Below are positions 31,706 to 44,640 of a stretch of DNA of 64,000 nt, in pieces. Position numbers and translations under genes: made by a program. A model generated the notes under the pieces. It made no database searches, was not told the origin of the DNA, and saw only the letters and a list, made by a program, of their open reading frames with translations. The stretch's first letter is position 1; each line of letters begins with the position of its first letter. The stretch is from assembly GCF_905147045.1 (NCBI RefSeq), contig NC_065898.1:62001-126000 (forward strand). Direction: 5' to 3'. The DNA comes from Nymphalis io. Taxonomy: Eukaryota > Arthropoda > Insecta > Lepidoptera > Nymphalidae.

Positions 31706-34700
31706 CAGGACATCATAATCACATCAGCGATCAGAAAAATCAAATCTGTTCTTCTATTAGTTAGATTAGAAAAAAAACGTTAAATTTGTTTTAATTGCTT
31801 TATAGATATGTATTAAAATAAATTACTTCCTTATTTTATAAATAATACACGATAAAATTAAATAAAATAAAAAAATTATTTTCGTCTGATTCGTTCAGTT
31901 TTGTTTACACAAAAAAAATGGCCACCCCACGTGAAAAGTCTTATGCTGTTCGACATCTTCCTCTGTCGTGTACTTTGCATCAAATATAATTAAAAGCAGC
32001 ATTTATTTTACAATCAATCTGTAATTAAACAAAAGAAAAAAAAAATAATTGTTGCTTTATGACGAGCTATCACGGACGTCATTGTTTGACGTCATAAGAG
32101 TCGGTGACGAAAATTATTTCAAAACCAGAACAAATTTGAATTAAGATTGCGCACGTTTAGTCAATAATTATTATTACCAGCGGTGACGGTGACATCACTA
32201 CAAGTTTAGTCCTTTGTTCCGCAGTGCCTGTTCAAAAAATGTGTACTTAATGTAAACATTTAAACCTATTATCTCAAGATATAAATTACTTCCACGAATA
32301 TAAACCTAAGATAAACGGGACTTCTGATAGAATGGGTAAGAATATAATAATATTATTAAGCTTAAATATTGAGAATGTTTCTCAGAACTGATCCAGGCCT
32401 ATCTGGAACTGGGGTGTGTCCTTGGAATGGTTGGCAATAATTATGTAAAAGTGAACACTTAACGGCAAATAAACACAACATTATAATATCTGAATTAGAG
32501 TTTTTTACATCACATTTATATTGAAATCACTTAGAAATATCCTTTTTTGATTAAATAACTCAACGAAAATTGAACGTCATTAACCATTCAAATTAAAGCT
32601 ACATTCAGAACGAAATGAACGAATGAGTCTTTAGTTACGAAAGCGATAGACATAAAAGTAATAACCTAAGTTGTAACTGCCTCTCAACTGTTAAATCCGA
32701 AGCGACTCCGGGTGTTAACAGCTATCTCGCCGAGAACATTTCAAACGAAAACATTAACAGGAATTAGAGGGGGATCGTGCTTTAAATGTTTTAACGAGAA
32801 AGCCGACTTTGCCGCGCCTTCCACGAATCCGTACGTACGTCGCGTCGTACAGTACGCAAGGTTGTCTTTAACATTTTAGATTAAAACTGTCGCCGACTGT
32901 TCACATTACGGGTACTGTAATTACGATAGTATTTAATTTGGGTCAAAGCGATTCCACTTGATGTCATCAGAATACGTTACATTAAATTAATGATACGTTA
33001 TATATTTAATGTCGATGTAAAAAAGATCATAACGTAATTAATATTACCTTTTTTAGATTATTATTTTGTATTTACATAAATAGTATTTATAAGTGTATAA
33101 TTGTAGGTGTATATATATTCTTTATACTTTACTCAGGCATTAACTACGTCCTTAATCTTGGATAACTTAATTGCTAAATTAATATTTATTATGTTGTGCT
33201 GTTTTGATGAACAGAGCAGTAGCGACGCACAAACACCACACGGATACCTGCACCTATGCTATAAATATATATATATATCACCCGAGTATCTTTTCATTTC
33301 CAATTATTATGGAAACCTCCATCGGGATACTGTGTTTTGGGATTTCCCTTCCGGTTTCTTTTTAAATAGTACAAGTATATATATTTTGCACTTTTAATGG
33401 AGGAGAGTACTGAAAATACTTCGTAACATGTACTATGTTCATGCATTAAAACTATAATTATTAAACCATATCCAGAATATCCATCAGCTTGTTTGTAAAT
33501 ACATCAACTGCGGGCGAATTTTAATTAAACTCGCTCGCTAGCTTATAACCTGAGTCAACATTTAAACTCTCCGCGTGTAGGTAAACGTAAATATTATTTA
33601 ATATCTATTCGGAGCCATCCGACACCGAGTCGCGGGCGTCAACTCACAACACATAACATTTACAATGATAGTCTTTTCAAACAACTTTACGTTCACAGCG
33701 TTTAAAGTTCTTTTTTTTTACTTTAAATATTTCCTTGCACCTTCGGTATAAGATTAAACAAGAATTTATTAGACACAGGCGAGCGCCAGTCGCTATCTCC
33801 CGGGCGCGACGTCCAGCCTCCGCCGCGCCCTCCTCGATCGCATCTCGTATTTAAGAGCTCAATTTTATTTCCCCTGTAAATCCTTTAACGTAACGTTTAC
33901 AGCTGTTTTAAATGTTATTTAACCGAGTAAACGAGCTCCGGGAATTAAGTACCGGTGATAATTATAACGAGCTAATAAGGTCGGAATACAAAGCGAAATT
34001 AGTTTTAGACGAGCGAACTCTTTGTTCCTGCGCGCGTTCGCGTGCCGGCATTGTTACGAGACCTGCTTTTTGAGATAATCTCGTTTATATTGTATCTAAC
34101 TGAGCACTTTCGGGGATTACAATAAGTGGTTATCTTCACAATTATTTTATTCAAACAATGCTCTTTGTAGAACATTACATACTCCATATATTTTCATGTA
34201 ACGTTTGTGGAAATATATAGAGGTCTTTGTAAGCCGATTTCAGATTAATATATTCAAAGAAACCGATGATAAAGTTTTGTTTGTTTGTCATCTCATATTC
34301 TTACTTATTTTATGTAATTAATAGGTAATGTAAGAAAAAACCTCCTACCTGAAAATAATATTTTAAGTTATAATTAAATACATAATATTATTAGTGCATC
34401 GTAAGAAATTAAATGTAATGAATTATGTATATTAAGGAAATAAATGATTTTAATATTAATATGAAAAATTTATACTGTTCAAAATATGTACCTATTAACT
34501 TTATTATGCGTCCTTGGCTTCAACTAACTTTACCTTAAGTTAAGGAGTTACTTAAGGTAGCATAACTTATGCATTGCATTTACCGTTCCTATAGCTTGGA
34601 AACCAAAACTCAACGAATATGTTTAAGGATTATTGGTTTTAAAGTGCATAATATTAATATCTTATTTAGTACATACACATTATATACCTTCTGTAAAGTG

Positions 34701-37700
34701 ATCAAGTACATTTCCCCTGATTATTATATTATAAAATGTTAACCCAACAACTCAAAAGGGGTTAAAATTAAATATTTTTTAACCTAAGATTAAGTTAAAG
34801 AATACTAATTACACTTTTTGAGGTCCTCATTATTAAAGTAATATCAATAATTCGTAGAGAAACACGTAAGACTTGATATAAACCGGGGAGAGAAACTCAC
34901 TAGGATTACTTTTTTGATAACAACTCAAGAATACAATTAACAAAATTATAATTTATTTGAAATTTCTTGGAGGGAGTCAGCGATGTCAGCGGTTCTTAAA
35001 CAGTTTATCGGAAATTAGGTCGGAGGACACGAGCCTGAAGGGATGGAGAGAAATATTGCAGTTGGGGAAAAGTTCACGAGGTGAGTAGAAAATGTAATGA
35101 TGCAGGGTAGTATCTAATCAGCACGGCTAAACAGATAACGCGCGCGCTGAAAACTCGAATACTTCTATTGCTGATAATGTATCGGTCGATCGATTCTTGT
35201 AACATTGGCAGTTTATAACATAAGTGGCGGTGAGGTAATAGAAGGTTTCACCGCGAGAAAAGTGCACACAGTTGTCGTAAGTAATTGTAGGCGTATAAAT
35301 ACAAATGATGTCACGGCCCAGCTCCCAGAGGGCGGGCCGGAGCCTCGCTCGGCGACAGGCGGTCTACACGTAGTACCTACATTGGCGTATGTTGCCATTA
35401 AGAGACGTATTCCATCCAATTTACTAAATAAGTAACTTTTTTTAATAGGTAGCCTGTTTACTAAGAATACAATTGCTTATATATACATGAAAATAATGTT
35501 ACAAATTATATAGAAATTACAGGATAACTTGCAAATAATTTACTTATATTAATAATAAATACAGTTGTTGCTGACTTAGGAGTACTCTAACTAAAGAAAA
35601 ATAAATATATAACTTAAATAACAATGTTGAAACGTAACGTCCAATGTCTCTTGGATTATTTATTGGTGGAGATTAAAATGTATGTTCATTCGCTTAAGGT
35701 ATCATGCAGCAGAAAGTCTAAGAAATTAGTTTATATGTATCGAATTCACTAATTTTTCTAAAGACTAACGCTTTGAAAGCAATTCTCGACTCGGGTATAC
35801 TGTAAGTATTGTAATAGACCCCGCCGTGTAGTTGTCTGCCTAACCCAACACATGCACGGACAGACAGACAATATAATATAAAGTTATGTCACGACGCTGT
35901 TAGCGTAACCGATAAAATACTACCGAACTAATTGTATGGACGTATATATTTACGAATTCTATTGGATCAGGTAAGATATAAAGTAATAAATAAAAAGGCT
36001 GACGAAAGACGCGACGTTCCACTTTTATATAATAGATTGTGAAAATATAAAAAATATATCCTTTAAAAAATCTTCAAAGAAATTTCTCCCGAAGTTCTGA
36101 GAATTCTTAAATATAAAGGGAAAAATTTCAACCTGGCAACACCGTCCTGCCTCGGGAGGGAGTGGGGAGGGCCGGGGTGCAAGGTGACACCGGGCGGCCG
36201 ACCGCGACTACGTAGTGCTAACTGCTAACAAAGGCTACAATGTAAAAGGCCTTTTTGTAGCTGTAGACTTTACTCTGCAATAGGTACCAGGCGTGGCGAA
36301 GCGTTTTTAAATTTTCTTTTGTCAAACTCAATACAGACATCATATTTTTCTCAAAGGTTTCCGTTTGCCGCTCCGTTTCCCTTTATACTTGTTGCGTTAT
36401 ATAACTAGTCGATGGCTTTATATTATTTACTTTGTCACTCCATAAGAAGAACACTTACAAGTAGCTTATTTTTATGAGCTTTGTGCGACACGGACTCCTA
36501 ACCTTATTGTTATAACATGAACAAAAAAAACATGACGTTCGTACACATCGTGCCGACAGCGGCACGGACGAGTGGACATCGTATTGGGAGGACATTTGTT
36601 ATTGTAATGATACCGTTACCTCATCAATAAACCAGCGTGTCGCTGTTAAGCCTCTGTAATGAGGGTAACAGGCACTTATAGTTTGTGAATTCAAGGAATT
36701 ACCGTATACTCGAGTAGGTCTATACGAGTAGTAAACACAACTCTGCCGGGCTGGCCGAAGTGAGAAATATTTAAAAATTTTACATTTCTGCATAATTCAA
36801 TCATTTTGTAATTTCATATTTTCAGCAAAAATATTCAGAGTGAAATTGAAGTTGAATCTGATGTAAATTGTCGATCAAGTAAATCGGATTGTCAGCAGTT
36901 TCAGCTCGTAATGAAATATAAATAACATCATCTCGGAGGCGAAAAGGATTTCAGAAAATACCGCTGAATATCGCTTTAGAGCTGCGGGATAGTTGACTGA
37001 AACGCGACAGCTTTCTATTGAAGTGAACCATTTCTATATATCTACATAAATGTTATATATGTACGTATACACACGTCAGGCGTGTGTGGCTGGTGTGATC
37101 ACACGACAGATGGGCACGTGCGACCTAGAACATCGTGTACTGTGCATACCAACCCACCGAGTACTCGAGAATCGAGACTCGAGAGTAACCATTTACAAGT
37201 GTTCAAATTCAGGACAAAAAGGCGTAAACCAAGGACATTATATTATAAATAGGGCCCACTGTTACAGCAGTCTGACAATTACAAAAAAAATATATATAAA
37301 TAAATCTATTTATCTTTATTAATTTAATTGTTTTCAATAATTTCATTCAAAATCAAAATATATTCAATTAAACTAACGAATTAACTCATAGCTTTTTATC
37401 ATCTAAAATTATGAGCTATAATTTTTTTATACGTAAGTGACATAGAGAACTGTCTAAAGTATGAATTGCTATTTGATCTTTTAATAAATTATTCGTTATG
37501 GTTCTTACAAATGTTATGGAGGTAATTATTTAAAAAAAAAAAACGATTTATTGCGAATCACATCACAGATGATGCTCCATTGAAAATCCTGAATGTACTC
37601 ACTCTGAACAAAATGATATTCTGACAGGAGACAGACCGTCGAAACATTCGAACAGACGGATTAGTTTATAAATCAATATTCGATATTAGTTTAAACGTTG

Positions 37701-38239
37701 TTGCGGACTTGTGCTAGTATTTATATAAAGTTACATTATGTTTGTGGGAAGTTATAGTATAATAACAGGGCCTGCAGTCGCTCAACGTGTCTCCCACCCA
37801 ATTGAAACATATATTTTCACGGGAATATAAATATTTAATCCCACTTAATATTATAATTGTAAAAGTTTGGATGGTTTTACTCATTATGCGAAACGACTAG
37901 ACGGATTTAAGTGCAATTTGGAATTGAGATACCCTGATTTAACTGACTTAACACTCTGACTACCTGCCTCTCAAACACACGCGGGCGAAGCTGCGTACTA
38001 AAATGCACTGCACAACATGTCGCCTAAATTTGAAGTGCATCGTTTTCCAGCGCCATTTTCAAGTTTCAGAGGTGACCATCTTTTATTTGTTACTTTGTTA
38101 TTTATGAAATAAAATAATCTCAAAATGAACATAAGTTTATACTTTATTCGAGTACTGCACCGGTTCGGATTCTACCGGCTTTCAGTCGTGCCGACGGGCA
38201 TTCGAAAATATCACATAGGACTATTCGGGTTAACACTCG
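31706..38239. other. Gene-free AT-rich stretch
   Basis: No gene supported over 6.5 kb. Visible items are a pair of CRE-like words at 32075-32094, a (TA)n run at 33268-33280, GC-richer patches at 33780-33840, 35320-35370 and 36140-36230, an 11-A run near 37530, and a 10-bp inverted repeat at 34531-34559. Open frames are all below 105 codons and without motifs. Confidence 0.45.
37858..38005 (+). mobile_element. Possible Helitron-like remnant
   Basis: It runs from 'gtaaaagtttggatggtt' through 'cgactagacggattt' to 'acgcgggcgaagctgcg'. This word order is typical of degraded lepidopteran Helitron-like or similar non-autonomous elements. Neither terminus can be fixed. Confidence 0.3.
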
Positions 38240-38390
38240 GGTTGACGTATGTTTATAATTCATCTCGAAGTCTTCATTGAAGTATACATCCGGAGAAAAC
38301 CCTCGTGCGCCGTAAACATTCCACCAAGCCCGCATTCTAGCAGCATGGTGGGATAAGCTGCAAACTCTTATTAAAAGGCAACAGGGCTTT
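38240..38390 (+). mobile_element. SINE family A 3' fragment
   Basis: Shares 'gtttataattcatctcg', 'attccaccaagcccgcatt' and 'ggtgggataagctgcaaac' words with the copy at 51218-51530. The head is missing and the tail diverged. Confidence 0.55.
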
Positions 38391-39476
38391 TCTATACCAG
38401 TGGGGAGTGTCGATAAGTGACACTCTATCTGTACGTACTATATATGAGTATGAAAATAGTAGGACTGCCGACCGGCACATGAACTGCAGACTTTTCGGAG
38501 AACACTTATTATTTTATTTATTTATTTATTATGTTCTCTATTCTCTATTTATATATTATATTATTTGAAATATGTAATACTCGTAATATATAACATAGAG
38601 GTTCGAATTAATGGACTATTCGCCATGAATCTTCGGCGCAGTTACGCGACGCCGACCTCGGTAAATCATGAATTCACTTCGCACCGCAAGATTTATAGCT
38701 TAAAATATGTGCTTTTGTGCTTTTGCTGTGCGAAGACGCACTACAATTTTAAGTTTTGTCATTGATATTACGAATAAATTATAGGATCGAAGTAAAAAAG
38801 ATTTTCGAGGTACAATGTCGGATCTGCAAAATCAAAATATATAAAATACTTTATTCGTCGATATGAATACTTGTGTTCATATGCCTGGAATGAAATTCAA
38901 GGAATACTTACTCCATATTACGTGCATATATATAATTTAGGCAAAATATGCTTCATTAATTATATCTTTTCTGATAGTATGGTGTTTGGTCATTCGAACT
39001 GACTGACTAATATAATGACTTTTCGAATAATATTGAAGTTATTTTGTTTCCATACATTTCGATATTTCTTTACCAGCATCAACATTATTGCTTGTCGGTT
39101 CACTAAGCAACAAAATGGAAGCAGACAGGGCTTCGAGAAGTGTTCCCACATGAGTGAAAAATATAAGAGGCAAGGAGAGGTCTCAGAGCAGTGAAGAGGC
39201 GGGCGAGTGCTGCGACAGGAAGGCAGTGAAACGTATCCGCGACTCGTTTGGTGCGATTGTTTTGCAGGAAGCGCTCGTGTCGGAGACCACACATCGTCAC
39301 GTCACAAGTACACTCGTCACCGTGCAATGCATGTGTGCTCAACACTACTTTGTGCAAATTCGAAACAGGTCGTGACTCGTTGTTAACGTCGCTTAGCGGC
39401 TGTTTAGTTAAATACTGATTTCTTCCTTTCTGATATTCTTGATTTGACATTCGCTGCACGACGCTTTTATCAAAGG
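38391..39476. other. Intergenic DNA, no gene seen
   Basis: AT-rich to about 39000, then more balanced to 39480. The 118-codon minus frame ending near 39103 has no recognisable domain. Confidence 0.45.
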
Positions 39477-39542
39477 GCGTCTGTGATTTTGTTAATGATA
39501 AAAAAATAATGTTTTTTTTATCATTAACAAAATCACAGACGC
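39477..39542. repeat. Perfect 30-bp inverted repeat, 6-base loop
   Basis: Arms 39477-39506 and 39513-39542 are exact reverse complements. The left arm begins 'gcgtctgtgattttgttaat' and the loop is 'taatgt'. It is the longest perfect short-loop hairpin in the window. Confidence 0.9.
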
Positions 39543-39638
39543 TATGAAATTATTAAGCCGTGATGTATAAATTTGGTAAACAAAGTTAAGTAACAGCTAG
39601 TCAATGTCTCGCTGCTGACCGACAGCCTTCGCTGTTCA

Positions 39639-39790
39639 ATGCGGGTTTTCTCGATGCAGGTTTCCTCAAGATGTTTTCCTTCACCGTCAAGCATGACACA
39701 AATTAAGTTTTTTTAAAACTTGGTGGAGCTGCTCGGGTTGTGCGCATTATTATCGGTTCAGATTCACGTGTTCTACTGTACCATCTCGGC
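39639..39790 (-). mobile_element. SINE family A fragment, minus strand
   Basis: Plus-strand words 'gcaggtttcctcaagatg' and 'ttttccttcaccgtcaagc', then a decayed B-box region and 'accatctcggc' (the tRNA-like head), occur in the order expected for a reversed copy. Confidence 0.55.
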
Positions 39791-40309
39791 TTATGTGTCC
39801 TCGTATTATTGCAGCCCGTCCCGACCTCGTGCGGGTAAAATCCATTCAAAGAAACCCTTTAAGAAATATTTTGTATTTTTATAAAATCTTAGGAAGCGTA
39901 TGCGTCGCTAAAGATAAATTTCAATCTCATCTGACCAACAACTTAAGAGATATAGTCATGTCAGTCAGTCAGTATATTTTGTTTATCCATATGTATATAT
40001 GCACTCGTAATAGAGCAACAAAATGTAAGTAAAATAATGCAATACTTACATATGTAACACATTATAGAAGGAGTCGTTCATTTACATCAGCCCATAGTGA
40101 AATTTAAATTGTATTGTTTTGAACAATCAAACGTATTTAAATATTTCAATGAATATCTATATGTGAGCGCGTGCAGCGTGGGCGCGGCGGCTGTCACCAC
40201 TCGCAATATTATACTTAACAACTGATTACATCCGGCGTGGGACCGTCCGCGTTCTGTGTGTTTCCATCCGTAGTATTATTATCATTATCATTGTATATTT
40301 TTATTGTTT

Positions 40310-40575
40310 GAAGGTAGACTTACGAATGTGCCATGTGGTGGTAAGTGGTCACGCTAAGTGTCACTTGTACCTGTAATTGCTCAATAACTCTTAAAACCGG
40401 TAAGCAACAATACAGGTATTGATTTTATTGGCGATTAAATCAAATAATGATTTGTACTTTTTGTAGTCTATGGGCGTGGCGACCACTTGCCGACAGGTGC
40501 CCCTTTTATCCTTCTGCCTTCCAAAAATATATACCTGTATCGTTTATGTCGGTGTAATAATGGGTGATAGATTGA
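40310..40575 (+). repeat. LINE-tail-like repeat
   Basis: Contains 'gtagtctatgggcgtggcga', 'accacttgccgacaggtgcc' and 'ttatccttctgccttcc' in order. This is a recurring 3'-end layout of lepidopteran non-LTR elements, related to but distinct from family D. Boundaries are approximate. Confidence 0.45.
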
Positions 40576-41979
40576 AGTCCTATCACACGTATTATAAAAT
40601 AGAATAGAAGTTTGATATATACTTAATTATCCTACTCGTAAACAAAACTTGAGTTTAATGCTCGCTTAAAGCACCAATACACACGTGAACACACGAAACA
40701 GGAAAGTATCGCTTGTTGCGAGCAGCCGACTGTCGACTGCTCGTCGTTCACACTTGGGTATATTGCAAGTTTGTAAGGCGCTAAAGAAGACCACACAATT
40801 GCGGCAGCCATTTGCAGAACTGCAAATAGCTCTGCCAATAACTCTTACATTGTAGTGAAGTGCTAAACTCATCCCTGGGAGTCAATGATGTTGTTGCGCT
40901 CAGAGATCGTTCAGAGAAACATCACATTCGTATACAAGTTAGCGCTTGTATTTGCTCGTTGTAAGCGTCGCATGTCGTTTATTGGGTTAAGTTGAATCTT
41001 TGTTCATTATAAGTCGTTACTGTCACGTACGCGAAGGTTTCTGAAGTACAATTACGGTACGATAGGTGGCGCGCGAGTCGTACACGTTTATTCAACGGAA
41101 GAAAACCGCGACCGGGTCGGTTAGTGTGTAATGAAGGTTATTTTTTAACATCAAAATATATTTTATTGTTAGATATTATTATTTCTTCATTGGAAGTGAA
41201 ATTACCACGGACTTATCTACATATATGTTGATGTGTTACCTACCTACATATATGTTGCCTTACAATGACTTGAAAATAAAAGTAATAAAAATCAAATTGT
41301 ATAAATAATAGGTGAGTATCTCATGTTGGCGTTTTATTAAAACACTTTATTAATAAAATAAGTTATGAATTAAGGCGGACGGGGGGCGGGCGGCGAGCGT
41401 TACTATATTGTACAATATGAATTGACTACATTCCGCCAACAATATTAATCGCAAGCAAATTTAATAACTCCGCGCCACTGACAAATGTTCCTCTGGAAAT
41501 ATGACGACGCTCGTGCCTCGTTTTTGCTACTTGCGCGACTACTGGATACTGAATAGGGTAGGTAAATTGTACGCAAGTGACGCAGATAAATAACATACAA
41601 CAATTAGTACTTTTAAAAGTGATCGAAATGTGAACGTTAGTGGACAGTTGAGGAGAGACCGCTTGGGGTAGAGCAATTCGTGTTTATCGCTATTCTATCA
41701 GAATATAATTTCTTTGACTTACTAAATCATCGAGTTTCAATGAATTTGTTCTGAAGTAAAGGCAGCACGAGCAAGATAACACAAAAACCCACCGCTCTTC
41801 CTGGAAATTAAAATGAAACAACATCATAAATAACTCCACAGTCCTCCCCTCCCCCTCCGTCCTCTCGATTCGACTCCGGGAGGAAACTCGACGAAAACTT
41901 CGTTACGCATCTAATTTCCACCGACGGACGAACACGTCAGACGCGTCCACGTTGAGAATTTATTTTAGAATGGAGTTTA

Positions 41980-42004
41980 CCGGCGACCGGCGACCGGCGA
42001 CCGG
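41980..42004. repeat. GGCGACC minisatellite
   Basis: About three and a half exact copies of the 7-base unit GGCGACC in a row. The preceding words 'tggagtttac' plus CCGGCGACC also occur at the window start (22-38). Confidence 0.85.
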
Positions 42005-42952
42005 CCTCTCAGTTTCTCATTACCGACCTGAGCTGGACGCTGTTACTGTAGCCATTTGGCGCTCGTACCGGTAGGCAGTTTTGGTTAGCAACAGGGTCCG
42101 TAGAGAGCCGCGTTTAGTTGAAATTGTCAATGGTTTGTTTGTAAGAAAAACCCAGTTTCATTAATATATGTGGATATTTTAACATTTTTACTAGTTAGCA
42201 ACGTTAGCAGTCAGGTGCATGTTTATAGTTTCTTTAGCACTATGATGACTATGATATATGTATATACTACACATATGTATAAACTACATTTTTGCCGTTA
42301 TTTACCGTATATTATTATTTTCGCACGATGTCTGTCTGCTCATAGTTATTAAGTTTTGACGTATGAAGAACAGGTAATTGAGTCACGTGAAGTCATTTAA
42401 TTATCTGAAGCGCGGTTGACAGGTTACACAATAAATAAATCACCTCGAGCCGATATAACATATCTACTCGAAATGTGGTTTTTTTTTAAACAATTAAAAG
42501 CAAAGCATATACTCGATACTTAACATGCAAGGTGACATAGACTGAAGCTGTACCAGGTAGATATACAACGAGTACTACACGTCGGCGATGGCAGTAGAAG
42601 GTAGGGGGGAGGGGTTCGCAAATGTCGTTTATAGCCCGTAATTGGATGAGACGCTTCGCGGAGTTATAGAGTTACGCCAAACTGAATTACGGCGACGCCG
42701 CTACAGACGAACTGACAGCTTCTGCCTGAGACCGCGAGCACTGCACACTATACGTAGATATTTATGTTAGAGTTGTGGAAATATTTAAAATTATAAAGTT
42801 ATCCGATACATGTAACGAATTATTATATTATATTATAATATTCCGCCATAAGCGAATACGTTAACATTTAAGTCGGTAAACAAATAGAGCATAAAATGGT
42901 CGTGACTTGAAAACGATTCCTAAATTGAATGGAAATAATGTATATGCGTTGT

Positions 42953-43218
42953 ACTGGTGGTAGGGCTTTGTGCAAGCTTGTCTGGGTAGTTACCACCCAC
43001 TCATCAGATATTCTACCGCAAAACAGCAGTACTTGTCATTGTTGTGTTCCAGTTTGAAGGGTGAGTGAGCCAGTATAATTACAGGCACAAGGGACATAAA
43101 ATCTTAGTTCCCAAGGTTGGTGGCGCATTGGCTATGTAAGCGATGGTTGACATTTCTTACAATGCCAATGTCTAAGGGCGTTTGGTGACCACTTACCATC
43201 AGGTGGCCCATATGCTCG
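42953..43218 (+). repeat. LINE-tail repeat family D, best copy
   Basis: A 266-base copy running from 'actggtggtagggctttgtg' through 'gtgagtgagccagtataatt' and 'cccaaggttggtggcgcatt' to 'ccatcaggtggcccatatgc'. This sequence order is widespread in Lepidoptera as the 3' portion of non-LTR elements. No tRNA-like promoter boxes or coding sequence are present. Its last 16 bases are repeated inverted directly after it (43197-43234). Confidence 0.7.
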
Positions 43219-43234
43219 TATGGGCCACCTGATG
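43197..43234. repeat. 16-bp inverted repeat at the end of repeat D
   Basis: Arms 43197-43212 ('catcaggtggcccata') and 43219-43234 are exact reverse complements with loop TGCTCG. The left arm is the normal 3' terminus of the repeat family, and the right arm is an extra inverted copy. Confidence 0.9.
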
Positions 43235-44371
43235 TAAACAATATATGTATGTATGTAAACAATATATTTGTTTTATATAATAAATAAATAATTTGACATA
43301 AAATCGTTCGTTATATTCGTTCGTTTAGTTTTAATGCCACCAACGCATCGGCTGTCGCAGCGCATATTAAAACCATGGCTGTGAATGTGTGTGAAACCGA
43401 ACGAGAATAGCAAAACAAGCAATACTTCTATGAATGCGGTACAAATTAAGTTATCTCAGTAATAGTTTCGTGGCGATGGCGTTTCTTTGCGGAGGGAGAG
43501 CTGTCGTGTGGACTCTGGCTGTCAGTTCATTATCTGACATACCGAACGATCTAGAGGTGTGACTTATATTTTCAAACACAGTCCACGCTGGTAACTGATA
43601 TCTTTGTAGTATTTCTGACACATCGCTTGCGACGTGTCAGTTCGGAATCATTACTTGTTGCTTCGCCTTCATAGCTCTACCGTCAGATTTCTACATACAT
43701 AATATATACTTTAGATCTATCTCGTTATTTATTTACACTAATGAACGAAATAAATTATTTATTCCGATACTTAATAAAGCTTAGAATTTCTTGCCGATTC
43801 ACCGTTTGCTCAGATGTTTGCCTAAGACGGCGCAAGGAGCCCGTCGCTTATTACTTCCGGTCGGTATTGCAAATACGAGGTTATTCTCGTAAATATATTT
43901 TTATAGGTAAACATCGTTCGTCGACTAGAAAATAGTTAAAATAATTTATAATTAATACGGTGTGCTTGCGTGCACAGTTATAAAATATAAACGGTTATTT
44001 TTTTATCCATTTTTTCATCTGTTCTGCCTCGCCTGTTGGTTACGCTTCGATTGCGACGGTTTTTTTTTTTTTTTTGTTGAAAAAACAGTACCTACGTTAT
44101 TTATATTAGGTGAAAGTAGAAAAGGTATATCTGCTGTATGTACCTGCCAAACACGTGCTTGACTATTCCAACTGCCAAGTTTGACGTGGGTCCTGTCAGT
44201 ATATCTTACTTGGCGTAAATTCGTTTTCCGTGATAAATAGCTGACTCCTTAAATTGTGGTTTTCCAATGAATTAATTTGATTGATGAAGATCATCAAAGA
44301 AAATAAATAGGTTCAAGTATGTATGAATATTTGGGTTAACATATTTTTTTAAGAATAAATAATAAGCAACA
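43235..44371. other. Intergenic DNA, no gene seen
   Basis: AT-rich with direct 'gtaaacaatatat' repeats just after the foldback and a run of about 17 T near 44060. No gene supported. Confidence 0.45.
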
Positions 44372-44640
44372 AGACAAGAACTGGCCAGATCGCATGAATT
44401 TTAACCATATATAGCGGGTTCGAACTGGGGCAAGAACCGCTGAATTTTCGTGTGTTTAATTTGTACTTATAATTAATGTAGTACTCGGCGTAACATGAAA
44501 CCTGCATGTGTCGGAAGCAGTTCTGCCACACGAACGAGTACAACCAACTAACCGCATTAGTGGAATAAGCTACAAGCCATGATATACACAAGAGAAAAAG
44601 GGGCTGATGTCCCTTTTGTGAGGCATTTACAGGCTGTTTC
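44372..44640 (+). mobile_element. SINE family A, diverged
   Basis: Order of words: 'gcgggttcgaactggggcaa' (B-box), 'gaattttcgtgtgtttaatt', 'gaaacctgcatgtgtc', 'ggaataagctac' and 'gaggcatttacaggctgttt' (RTE-like tail). It is old but recognisable along most of its length. The A-box head is weak. Confidence 0.6.

Larger units (their letters stand above)
39791..42952. other. Gene-free stretch with GC-richer patches
   Basis: No gene supported. A LINE-tail repeat (40310-40575), a possible dispersed repeat at 40660-40870 (its word 'gtttcgtgtgttcacgtgtg' on the minus strand resembles 47389-47420), and a 7-base minisatellite (41980-42004) are present. GC-richer patches near 41370-41400, 41840-42010 and 42600-42740 have no open frame. 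Confidence 0.45.

Noticed and set aside
33268..33283. (TA)n run as a promoter TATA box
   Set aside because: It is a simple dinucleotide repeat without initiator or downstream exon.
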